A stretch of 64,000 nt of DNA from Rhynochetos jubatus (lineage: Eukaryota > Chordata > Aves > Eurypygiformes > Rhynochetidae). This document shows, piece after piece, positions 23,701 to 35,560 of the stretch. The notes beneath the pieces are model-generated. The model was not told the origin of the DNA, searched no databases, and worked only from the letters and a program-made list of their open reading frames with translations. How positions within the stretch are numbered: the stretch's first letter is position 1; the number at the start of each line of letters is the position of its first letter. A program made the position numbers and the translations under genes. The stretch lies in the NCBI GenBank assembly GCA_027574665.1, contig CM050659.1, positions 23,165,001-23,229,000 of the forward strand, given 5' to 3'.

Positions 23701-26700
23701 ACGGTAATTATGGTATACCAAACTGTTTCAGCATTAATTAATTCGACAATCAGATTCTCGAAGCAACGATCAAGGGCATACTCCATATCTAATAATTACT
23801 TGCATAGTTGGACTCTGATACAGGTTGATACCTCTGTGATAAGAATATTTTTGTTAAATACTATCCTTCTGTGGCAGTTTCTTCTAAGGACCTGACAGCT
23901 GGTCGGTTTTGTGCACAAAGCGAAGCAAACACTTAGCTCAGATATGTGCAGGTGGATATAACTAATTCCTGTTACACACACAAACACACTGTATTTCTAT
24001 CTGTATATACACATGTAAGTTGTATATAAGTACATTTGACACAAATATAAATTTCTGAATTTTTATGTCCCTGGTTTATATTATCTTGTAACATTCCATG
24101 GCTATTTGATATACTACACGTCTGTCATGGTATTTAGACTGTTAACACCAGTACAAAAGCAAACTTTTTTTGAGTTTTCTCATTACTTTCAGGGCTATCA
24201 GCCCTCATTTCACATCCTGTTTTGTGGAAAAAGAGGCCAGTTTCAACAGGTTTGGATTTCACGTTTGCGAAAGAGAAGAATTAGTAGTTCAGAGACCGTT
24301 CAGATAAGCCTGACCTTAATTGACACAGTGGTATGTTAGTTTCTGCTCCGTGAAGGAGAAAATGAGAGAAGCATTATTGTCAAGTACTTAAAAATCCTGA
24401 AGATTTCAGTTTAGATTTTCTACAGATGATTTAAAAGACATACAAATTTTTACAGTTGTGTATATTTTAGTGACCACACATCAGATGTGAAAAGCAAGAA
24501 AATGGTCTAGCTACCAGGATACTTCTTTCCCTAGGGCCTGAGAGCTATGCAGTTCATTCCTCACGCACCATTGCTGCTGATAAAATAGCAATCTTCAAGT
24601 AACATCACGATGGCTACCTGTGCTTCCCACTATGCTGTAACCATGGTCACCGTTGAGGTGGGAGAGTCCCCTCTATGGGTTCTGCTTCCGACCCCTCCAA
24701 CTCCCGTCGCTTTGGTGGCACTCAGATGGTCACACTGGATGGCTCAGCCTTTGATTAAAAAGAACCTGGGTTTGCTTGTTCTGTCTTTCTGGATTAAACA
24801 GGGTTTGCAATTGCGTAGCGACTGCGTTTCCAACTTCGGAATGACCTCTAGGTATAAGCACTCTTCAGGTGTGTGTGAGTTTTGGCAATGGCATAGGAAT
24901 TGATTTTACTCATCCAGGCTGGCATTCTGCTCCCATTACTGGGAAAAAGGCAGAAGAAATATGACAGTTGCTGGTTTCAGAAAATCCCCCAGGGGAGATG
25001 TTCTTTCCTAATATCAGGTAATTAAAAATTCATGTCTAAGGGTTTATTTCCATTCTAATTCTTCTCCTGAGGTTCAGAAATGTTTTATTTCTTAGTAATG
25101 TAGTTCCTGAGGTTGTTGTCATTGATGAAATATTTGGTTCTTTTTGTACACTGCTATACCCTTGGTCCTAATTATGTCATGGAGCATTAGGTGCTCATGG
25201 AAGAAACAGATAAAACATACTCTAGGCAGCAGCGGCAGCACATGCTCGCCGTGCGATCCAGCCAACATTCCTCAACTCTGACCCGAGGACCACCTCTGGA
25301 GATAAGGGTCCCTTCTTATCAGTGAGTCCTCACTTTCTCTGCCAAGACTGTTAGCAGAAAGGACATTCAGAGCCAACAGTAGAGTTTTGTACAGCAGGGG
25401 CTCATTCACCAGAAACTGTTCCGTCATGACTAAAGTGATTTTCATACACACCACCAGGAAATTTATATTGTAACATATTTATGTTCCCATTTCACCAAGG
25501 GCTCGAACCCTGAAGAACTGGCAAATTGTCAGTTCTGAAACTCATTTGTTTCCTCAAGACCTGGCCCTTACGTAACTGTTTCTATCTGAAATGTAACATG
25601 AATCGCATGCATGCTAGCTACCCTTTGCAAACCAGTAGATGTTACTACCACTTTAAAGATGAAACTTTAGAACTGTTGAATATTTTCTAAAAACCAAACA
25701 ACGTTTGAATTAGTCTGTACTTCTACCTACTCTTGATGTAGGTAGTCAAGTTATGAAAATTATTCTTCATGTGACTAATTATTTGCCCAAATCACACATA
25801 TTTTTTCCTTCACACATAGTTGGCATAGTAATTGCTGGTTTTCAGTTGTCAAAAGCCACTGCCATATAATCAGAGTGTGGTTGAGAGACCAGCTGTCTTA
25901 AAAGTTTTGGTCCAGGAGATTTGTTTGTCTGCTGTTCAGTAGCAACATAAAATAGCAACACAGGTTCTTAGAGTGACAAATCATCCTAACTAACTCTGCA
26001 GACAGTTCTGTCCAAAATGTTCATGGAAAGATTAAAAATGACTTGATAATTTCTCGATGAATCAGTCTGTACTTGCCAGGCATGTTTGCTATCATTTTCC
26101 TAGGATGACCTTAAAACATTTTATAATTTTATTTCATGTATCTGTCTGAGTATAAAACTACGCTTATGCATCTTTTAACACTCCTCAAGTGAGAAGGTTG
26201 ATGTTTTGGCAGGGCTGGGTGTTGATGTCTTTATAGATGGAAAATTTTGGTATTATATCAGTAACTCTACAAGATGTGATACTGGGATTTAGGGATATAA
26301 TCTCTTGGAAAATGATGGATGAGATCCAACTATGTACTCGTTCAGCTTTGAAAGGAAGGCTGACACTTGCGCCATATGCAAGTGCTGTTTAGTTGTTTGC
26401 TTGAAACTGAAAGACTGAAGAACAAGAAAACCAACATTTTTAGCCTGGCTCCAACATACATATTTATAAAATATCCAGATTCTCTTTATGTTTTATTTTT
26501 AAGGAAAGACTGAAATGAGCCTGAATATTGAAATATCTTTCTATTGGAATAGGATGTTATGGCATATTTATTTTTCCTGTTGTGGAATATTTATTGTCTT
26601 ACAGCTTGCATCTACAGTCCCACAACACAGAGAAAAATCCTGATGATGTTCAATGTTTGGAGCAAAACTCTGACAATTTCACTTTTGCTGTGGCAACATG

Positions 26701-27917
26701 ATGGGATATTTTCTGTTTTCCCCAGAAGCTTGTTGGAATTTGCCTTGGAAGTCATGTGAGTGCTTCAGGTTTGTACTTCTCTGTATGTATCTCTCCGTGT
26801 ATCTTACAGAAAACGTTCATCCTGATTTACTTTGGCAATTATCTTTGTCTTTCTCCTCTTCTGCATGAATTAATGTTTCACTGTACCATAACTAGAGATT
26901 TGCTGATCAAAATGGTGTCCACCTTTCCTCTGTGGGCCAAAATCCAGTGGGATCTACTTTCAAGACACAGCTACAAAGCAGAAGCAGGGCTGTAGCCTCG
27001 TTGTGCTGTGGGACAGGGAATTCCACAAAGCCTGAGGTCAGGCAGTTTTGCAGGATTCTTCTTAATGCTCCATGACACTTTGGATCCAAAAGCAGTAAAT
27101 CCCAATTTTCCCCCTTGTGGGCATTACAAATGATGTCTTAATTTACCAGCACTAAGAAACCTCTTTTTTATCTCTTTGTTTATAACAGATTTATTATTTT
27201 ATAACAGAAAAATATAAAAGCAAGACCTACAAGCTTTCCATTAAAGTTTTTAAAACAAAATCAGCTGGCCTGAGGCTTTCTACAGCCGGCACTGTCAAGA
27301 CAATTCCATCTTGAATACTTTCTGGTTTAAAAATATTCTGCCCAGGATGTATGTTTTTAAATTTTGATTGGTCTTTATAAAGTGATAGGCATCTGTTGTT
27401 GAATATGTTGAGATGAACAAGGGAAGTCTTTCCTGCTAATTTCATTGTTAGTGCGTATGTCACATTCGAGATTTACTCCCCTAGGAATAGGTAAATAGAG
27501 AGAGATTCTCCTACTACTGCAAAGGCAAGGACAGAGGTGGAATAGCAAGGCAGACCCAGGTTTTGGAGTCAGTGGTTTACAGTTTAAAGTTCTGTGCTCC
27601 GACCAGTACATACCATTTCATTTGTAGACACTGGTTCATTCAGCCCCCCAGAAATCTAATCATTTTAGGATTTCCAGTGTCTAAGTTTACAGTAACATTA
27701 ATTACCATGCAGAAGTCCGGCTATTTCAAGACAATTGAGAGATAGGAAGAGAATTGGTGGAAGAGTGAATCAGGGGTCATGGTCTAGTTCAGTATATAGC
27801 CAACCAGTGCTCAGTCTGATAAATGAAAACAAAATACAAAGTTCGAGAGGAGCCAAAAAATATCTTAATAAATAATTAGAGTGTGTGTGTTTCAGAGAGC
27901 TGGGTTTTCTTGGCAAC

Positions 27918-28256
27918 ACGGGGCGGCAGAAATTTCTGAACAAACAAGATTGAATTTTATGTCTCAGTGAAGCAGTACTGGCAGCCTGTTTGATGTGCTG
28001 CACAAAGACCGTTTCTGACGCTCTCTGTTGGATGGATTTCCTCCGTGTGCTGGAGGTGGGCAGAACCATGGCGCGTTTGCAAGACGTACCTCAGATGCAG
28101 GATGGGTCTGTGCTCCGAAGGCATCACTTGTATCCATCAGTCTGTGCACGCTGCCGGGGGCCATCTGCTTTTTAACTATGAGGAGCTGGCTCCAGGGTTC
28201 AGGGGCGCTGAGCTTCTGCATCCATTCATGTCAGTGGGGCTTGTGTAGGTTCAGCG
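27918..28256. other. GC- and CpG-richer block
   Basis: About 13 CpGs in roughly 340 bp, against a CpG-poor background. Several overlapping open frames exist here on both strands (60-98 codons), which is expected when GC content rises and stop codons thin out. None has a recognisable domain. It could be a weak CpG island or an old exon-containing region, but no splice-bounded coding exon was convincing. Confidence 0.5.
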
Positions 28257-28261
28257 GTTGT

Positions 28262-28291
28262 AAAAACAACCAACCAACCCAACAAAAAACC
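28262..28291 (+). repeat. A/C-rich simple repeat (CAACCAACC type)
   Basis: A short low-complexity tract made of AAC and AACC units directly after the CpG-richer block. It is probably slippage-derived and carries no other sign of function. Confidence 0.7.
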
Positions 28292-31200
28292 AGGCCTGCA
28301 GGTAATAGCTTTCTGCAGGTGTGATGTACAGGTGCCTGTACAGCAGCTCGCTCCTGCTTCACCTAGAGAATTACTGAGTTTGTACCAAAGGCTGACCTCG
28401 GGAAACGCCTCCGTCATCAGAACTAGCAGCAGCCCTTCGCCACAGTGAGGTATTCCTAGTGGTGCCTGTAAAATGGAAACCTGAGGCACAGGAAGCAGGC
28501 AGCGTTGCCCCTCCGCTCATTTTTTATGTGGCAATGGGGAGCCCAAGCTTTTGTTTTAAATTTTCCCTTCCTGTCTCCCATGGGACATTCCTCCCTACTC
28601 CTGCAGCTGTCAGGAAGGGCTGGGATTGAGCAGCCAAGAGGATTTCTGGGGCAAGGGACTGGAAGAGGAGCTGTGTTCACCCTCCTCTGCATTGATTGCC
28701 ACAGGCAAATGCCCCTCTCATTCCCTCAGTGGCCTTAAAATGCAGATTCCCACTCTTTGGCATCCCTCACCTCCATAGAGCTTCTCCTGTCCCTCAGCTG
28801 CCAGGGGAAGAAAACAACAGCAGGTGTAAAATTAATGCTTTCTCCTTTTTTGGAGTGTTGTTACAACATCCCATTCTCCCCTTTGACTGCTGTGCCAGAG
28901 CTGACTGCTTTACCTTTCAGGACCTTGTGCCTCTCTCCCACATTAAAAGGTTTGTCCACTTTAAGAAAGCCTGTGCCGTCATTGTGTAGGAATGTGTAAA
29001 ACCTGGTGTCAATAAGCTTAATTGGTGTGAAAGCCTGATTGGGTTTGGGGGGAAGAGGTGGAGATATTGCCTTCTGCTGAACTTTGTGAAGAGGTCTGGC
29101 AGCTTGGTTTGGCTGGAGAGAGCTCCAGAGCAGTGACCTGAGGTGTGTGAGTAAAACCCTTAGCTGAGGGCTGGAAGGAAAAGTGCAATTAGTGGTGGGC
29201 TTTTACTGTTGCTGATGGCAGCCAGCTCTGATACACAGAGTAGAGTTAATGCTGAAGTGCGTGGAGGTATTAGAGCAGACCTGGTGTGTCTGGGAGGAGA
29301 AGCTTGACTCAGAGAGGAGGCTTTCTGGATCTGGGATAATTTGGGATTCCTGGGGAGCAGCTTGCCAGCTGAACTGGAGAGTCTTGGTTCCTGCTGGTGT
29401 GGCTCAGCCTTCCTAGGAAGACACTTCAATATGCATTTGATTAAGAAGAAAATGGGCAGAACAAGTGGAAAATAACAGTATATCTCAAAGAAAATTCCAG
29501 TGGGCAAGAGCTGTTAGTTGGCTTCAGATAGAAAGACTGGGCTGTTATAAGTTATCTGCATTGGAGAGGTAAGCGCTAAAGGGGTACAAGTGTACACTTC
29601 GGGGTATAAGAAATTACAGGGCAGCACAGCTGCTAAAAAATTAAAGTCGATGTATTTGCCTCTATAAATGCAGCATGTTTGCCAGAACTCTGCAGTTGGA
29701 TTAAACTCAAAGCATATGTTCTCTGACTGTAGGATTATCCCACACTGGGCTGCATCCATCACTTCTGCGCTCTCCTTAGCAGAACAGCTCAAGTTCTGTA
29801 AATGAGCAGAATCGCACACCTGAAGTCCAGCAATCCTTGCACCACTCCTTCAACTTCCTCTTCTTCTTTGTCCATTTCTTTCCATAAATAGGTGCTTCCT
29901 GATTTCTTCCTTTTTCTTTCTCTCGTCTGTATTTCTAATGTGTTTTCCTTATCATTTTGTCCCTTTTTCAGTGCTATGACATGACTCTGTCACTTGTTCA
30001 GTCCATTTCCAGATAAGGTACCTTTATGTTCTCGCTTTTGCTTCCTGAACATTTCGGAGAGGTTCCGTAGAAACACCCCAAAATAAAACTAACTTTCTTC
30101 TTTCGCTTGCACAAAAAGTCAACAGTAATAGGCTTCTGGTTTCCTGAGATTACTGCTGTTTATAGTGACCAATACTTGTTCAGTGTTTTCTCGCTCTTTT
30201 CAATCTTCTTTAGATTGTAAATAATTTAGATCAGAGACCTGTCTTTTTATTACAGTTACTGAAAAACTAGGACAATTAAATCTTGGCTTGTACCTAAGGG
30301 TCCTAGTGAATCCTAAGCTGTTGATACCAAAGTAATTCAGCAGAGTAAAATTCATCTTCCTGTAGAGGGTGTTTGCTACGGTCAGTGTGAATCCCTAAAA
30401 AACCAGTATTTTCTGGTGAAACATAAAACATACTGATGAGTTCAGGTTGTCCACTAATCTTTGTAATTGCCATGAAATCTAGGATGGCGGGGAGTCAAAA
30501 TCCTGTCTCTTTGGCTTTGTGTGTGTTCTGCTGATTACCTGCCTAATGAAGTAAGGAGGCAGGGCAACCTCTTTGTGTCATCCTGCAGCCATGTCAAGTT
30601 ACTCACTAAACCTTTCTCTGGGAAAGTGGCTTGGAAACATTTAGGTGAAGATTTTCTTCACCAGTACAAGTTTGCTGCTCTTTGGAAACCTAGGGATGTT
30701 AAAGTAGGAGATCTGTTTCAATGAATTTACTAGATTTAAAATAGTGTGGAGAAAAAAAATGAAAGAGTCCATGATCATGGGTCTCTGTCTCTGGTTTTAA
30801 TATGCTCAGACCAATTTGTCCCATCTGTACCTCTTCTCAAAGCCTGCTTTACCAAAGCAGACCCTTGATCCAAGCAGACCCCGCTGCCTTTTTTTGCTTT
30901 GAGCCAGGCCAAGTTCACAGTTTACTGACTTTGAAAATTGCCATTATTTTAGCTACCGGCTCCAATACAGGAGATTAATTATTTCTTACAGCCATCCTAA
31001 AGGAATGGCAGGAAATTGTGGCATAAGTGGGAGCTATTTCCATCTTATGATAATGTCTGCTGTGATAGATAGGGTACAGCTACAGCCAGAGTTGCATGTG
31101 GAAGGTGTGGTATTGATGTGACCCTCCTTCCTATGGTGTTCACCACTTCTGATCCAGAGGAGGCTTCAGACCCAAGGTGAAGGAAAGAAATGCACAGTTA

Positions 31201-34200
31201 GAAATTAATTATTACTAAATTAAAATCGATGAAGGAAAAAGTAGTAATAATTGGTATGAAAGGCTTAGCAAGTACATTATTTAGGATACCGTTCTGTCCA
31301 GGTAACTGTGACATCATTAGGTTTTTTCAGAGTCCAATAGATTACTGCCGTGTGAGACTCTCCTAAGCAGAAATACTTTAGAAAATAATCCTGGTAAGCA
31401 GGTTGCATGTCTCTGCTCTGGGAGGGTTTGCTGTCACACAGGAGTTCCAGACTGCATGCTGGTAATTCCAGATCTCTATAACCCAATGATCCAATCTCCC
31501 TGTACCACTTGGTAGTTTGGTTAGAGCAGGATCCACAACCGAGTGCTGTTGTACCAGCAACATGGTTAGTGTTCACTCTCGTGCATCCTGCAGCGTAGGG
31601 TCTTTGCATAGATATGAATTACAGTTAAAGAGCTGTAAGTCTTGGGAGCTGGGTTCCTGAGGGCTGATTGCCAGGGCTAAGGTGTGAACTGCTGGGATCT
31701 GTCCACAGGAGGTGGAAAGAAAGCAGCAGAAAACTGGGAGAAGCAATCATGAGCATGGCCCAGAAAGGTAATGGCCAATGAACTCCACAAGAGGCAGGGC
31801 AGAAAGCAAAACTGGAAATGGTGTATGATTAATCTACTTCCTATTTGTTCGTTGTGTTGTGGAAACTTAACTCTCTAAAGTGAATTGCACCAAAGAAATA
31901 TCTGGTTTGTATTATCAGTCTTGTCTCCATATGGAAACAAGTCAGATCAAACATCAAGACTTTTTATTCTTTTAAGTGCCATCATGTTTTACTGCCTCAT
32001 TTGGTATCTCTCGTAACCATTTCCTTTTTACTCATTATAAGTGATTAATTCACTAGGCATTCAGTCTCCCTTGAGTATCGCAGCGTTCTAAATTGCCTGT
32101 TTTGCCAAAAAGTATTTGTTACTGGATCAGAAAACCTTGACTGGCTAGTAAGGAGGGAATTCTTCCTAATAAATATTCCTTCTGGGTAGAGCATGCCTCT
32201 GCATTGGAAAAAGAGAAAGTTTCTGAGAAGTGTTCTAACAGTGATTGTACTTACTGATGGAGTCAGAACTGTGAGCAGCACTTTGCCATTCCCACCTCGT
32301 GAAGATGTTCTAAAGGACAGAAACAAATCTTAATCAAAAGAATATTTATGGGTTTCAATAGGGAAGGAAATTTTACCATGCATGATATTACAGGAAATTC
32401 AGATCTGTAATTCACCCTTTAATGCAGAGAAGTATTAATGGTACAGACTGATGTACTTCTGAGGTTTTTCTGGACTGTCATTTCTAAAACTGCCCAGAGA
32501 AAGGGAAAGACTTTCTGATTTTTGTCAGTACAATTATATGGCTCCCAAAGGATTTGCTCCTGTTTTCACCAGTCAGGAGAGAAGCAGTAAACTCATAATA
32601 TACAACAAATAAATTCCACTTCCTGCCTTCAGATCTCTCAGTCAGATAGATGAAGAAAGATAATGGAAAAAAGCACTCAAGCAAAAGAGTGAAAGTCATG
32701 TTTGGCCTTTTTGGAGAAAATGAAAGTGGAGCTGCTCTGAGAGGGGCTGTAATGAGAGTTGTTTCCAAGGGGAGGGGTGCCAGGAGGTGGGACCTCGGCT
32801 CTGCCAGATTTTGATTTAAACCTGAACACAATGGTGAGGCACCTGTTGAGAGCTGAAAGCTTTGCTAGAGATTTTGGTGCTAATTGTCGCCTCGCAGCTG
32901 GAGGATTATGTGTAACCTGAGCATTTAGCAGTGAAGTTCTTACAGCAGCCTTGACAAGTATTGAAGGGAAAAGCCCCTCTTTTTTTCTACAGTTAATACC
33001 ACGAAATGGGGTTTTATGAAGTTTGGCTTTAATCTTGCCTTGCTGTGATGCCCTTGCAAGAAAGAGGACTACAGTCTGCAAGCAAAGCTGCTGTCAATCC
33101 GTGGATGTTTTTTTAATTAGAAAGTAACTGTAATTCTACTAAATATTATATCTTATACAGAACTGAATCAGTCTCCCATTCTCAGTGCAATGTGGGGTTT
33201 TTTTATCTGTATTTTAAAATCACCTTCCATTATATAAATATACTTAATCTAAATTGATCCTCTATTGCCTGGAATTGCTGAGCTAATAAAACAAAAGTTT
33301 GGTTTATGCCTATGTAAGACTGTTCACTGAGCCATACTGCGATCAGTGCATTTGAATATTATGTGAATTCATGCTTTTTTCTTGTCACAAGAAAACAAAA
33401 GCCAGTTTCGTGGTATCAGCCTTTTATCACTCATCTGGACAGGCAGCAGAAAGCATGGCTAAAGTAATTGTAATTGGATGACATACAGAAGGAAAAGCTG
33501 CAAATCGTGAAATTAGACTCTTACAATCTGGTTCTTTTTCATTTACTCCTAATCCAGAGTAACTGTGGAAGTTTCTCAAGGCTTACATTAAAAAATGGTC
33601 ACTGATGACAAATCAATTCAGCACAAATTTAAGGGTCTTAATTTACTATTGCCTAGACTCTTTAACAATAAATAAATAAAAAATAACCTTTAAAAACATT
33701 TCTTACATGAGCACTGCACCGTATGTTCTCAGAGGACATTAGATATGAGCTACTTTACAAGCAAATCAAGATAGTTGTGTTCATCATCTCTGCTACTTTT
33801 TCCTAATGTAAGCAACTGTATAAAACAATCATTGTGGAAGCACTGAGAAAAATAACTGGAGAATATTGCTTCCTCAAAGGTTCTGTCTTTTAAAGATAGT
33901 GTGCTCATATACTCTATAGAAATATTTGTATTAAGGGCATGACAATTTGTTGATGTTTAAAACATTATAGCATTGGAATAAGACATTAGAAAATGGCATT
34001 GGACTATCTTTTCTCTTCCCTTGATAACACTGAAGTTATCTGAGGTTGCTTCCTTTCCTCTACCATACAAAGTGCTTCACGTTTAGGACTGTGGCTAGTT
34101 CAGCTACTGACCAGAAAAATTTGGATTTCAGGAGTATTTCTATTAGTTTTCTGGAAAACAATAACTACAAAAGAGGAACTGAAATCATTCTCGTAACTCA

Positions 34201-35030
34201 AGGAAGTTGCATTGGGTTGCATATGTAGCTCTTAATTGTTATTCCTAGCGAGAACACCCTACAATTTTTTTTTTCTCCCTTCTGGGGTTTTCAAAAGGGA
34301 AACCTTTACAGCACTAATTAACATTGAATTATGTTATTTAGGTTCAAACCTAGTAAGGAAGACAATTGCTTCAGTGAGGAACTGGATGTTGAGTATACAA
34401 TTTACTGAAGGAGAAAGTAGTAACACCTGAGAATGAGTGCCACGGAAAAACCTGCCTACTTCAGCTGTGGCTGCGACAAAGGTAAGATGCAAAACCCTCA
34501 TCAGAAGTGAAAAAGAGTTTATCTTGAATATTTCAGTGAAAGAACCATAATTTCTGCAACTAAGTGACATTTTTGGTTTTGTTTTTACACTCTTTGGAAG
34601 GGTGGAATGCATTTTATGTAATTGTAATTCAGTAAGCTTTGAACGGCTTCCTTGAAAATTCAGAAGTTTTCTCATTTGACCAATGTATTTGAACATGTAT
34701 TGTTCATGTTAGTAATTTCCAGTGCCTTACCTACAACTTGCTAAACGTAGACATACTTTCACTGTTTACATAGAATGGAGTATTCTTTGGTGGGATAATG
34801 ATAAATCAAAAGGGAAAAAAAAAAATAATTTCAGTATGGTAATTGCATGAGCTCGTGTTATTTTAGCTCAGCACAGTTGCAAATATAAACCTACTAAAAA
34901 GAACCCGACAAAAGGATACATGTATATGCAACGTTTTTAAAAGGCATAGTCACTGCCTTGTGTTAAAAGCTGCTAATCTATAGGCCTGGAAATACTTAGA
35001 ACTTTCATATTTTTGAACGATTGACTAACT

Positions 35031-35043
35031 AAAAAAAAAAAAA
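35031..35043 (+). repeat. Poly-A run (13 A)
   Basis: Thirteen consecutive A, with no retrogene or LINE sequence upstream. Treated as a simple homopolymer. Confidence 0.8.
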
Positions 35044-35459
35044 TTAGAGTGGTGAAAGGAAATCTTCTTGTTGAAGAAATGTAAAAGTAACATTTTTGGC
35101 AGGCCATTTTGGGTGATGTCATTCTACAGTATGTGCTGAAGTCTGTTATTTTACAGCAGAAACTGATTTCTCAAGGCAGGCAGAGTCTATGGGCACTTAG
35201 TGTTGCTCTCAACTTCAGCCAGCCAAGATCTGTGCTTTTTTACGTGTCGTTTGATGGTAATAAACTGTGCACCCTTTAAATTATGGGACTCAACCCCTTT
35301 TTTCATATGTATATACACACATAGATATGTGTTTGAAATCTTTTGCACACTGTTTATTGTGTGGGTTTATTTCTTTGCTGAAGATAGGCTCAAAGCTGGC
35401 GCTGAGTGTTCGTTGCCTTCTGTGCTGGGTTCTGGCAGATGAGAAAACCAAAAGTAGGC

Positions 35460-35560
35460 TTGCTTGAGGACATGGTCTAGTGGGTATGGTAGTGTTGGGT
35501 TGATGTTTGGTCTAGATGATCTTATAGGTCTCTTCCAGCCTTAGTGATTCTGCTATTCTG
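35460..35560 (+). mobile_element. CR1 LINE 3'-tail fragment
   Basis: Reads GAGGACATGGTCTAGTGGG, then GTGTTGGGTTGATG, GATGATCTTATAGGTCTCTT and finally TTAGTGATTCTGCTATTCTG. This is the 3' untranslated end of the avian CR1 subfamily whose consensus runs 'GACATGGTTTAGTGG ... GATGATCTTAGAGGTC ... AATGATTCTATGATTCTATG'. It is heavily 5'-truncated and moderately diverged, with the tail repeat mutated. It belongs to the same broad subfamily type as the minus-strand fragment at 10.4 kb and differs from the copies at 9.5, 14.1 and 62.4 kb. Confidence 0.85.

Larger units (their letters stand above)
20796..35459. other. Long unique non-coding stretch
   Basis: No gene is supported in this stretch of about 14.7 kb. 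Open frames reach only about 130 codons and none shows a domain. It includes a CpG/GC-richer block at 27918-28256, an (AACC)-like simple repeat at 28262-28291, a pyrimidine-rich region near 29.83-29.98 kb, a CTCF-like motif of lower quality at 32780-32794 (13 of 15 positions), and A-runs at 34815-34825 and 35031-35043. A 16-codon open stretch runs into a good splice-donor sequence at 34433-34481. No interspersed repeat was recognised, so the stretch is notably poor in young transposons. Confidence 0.65.
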
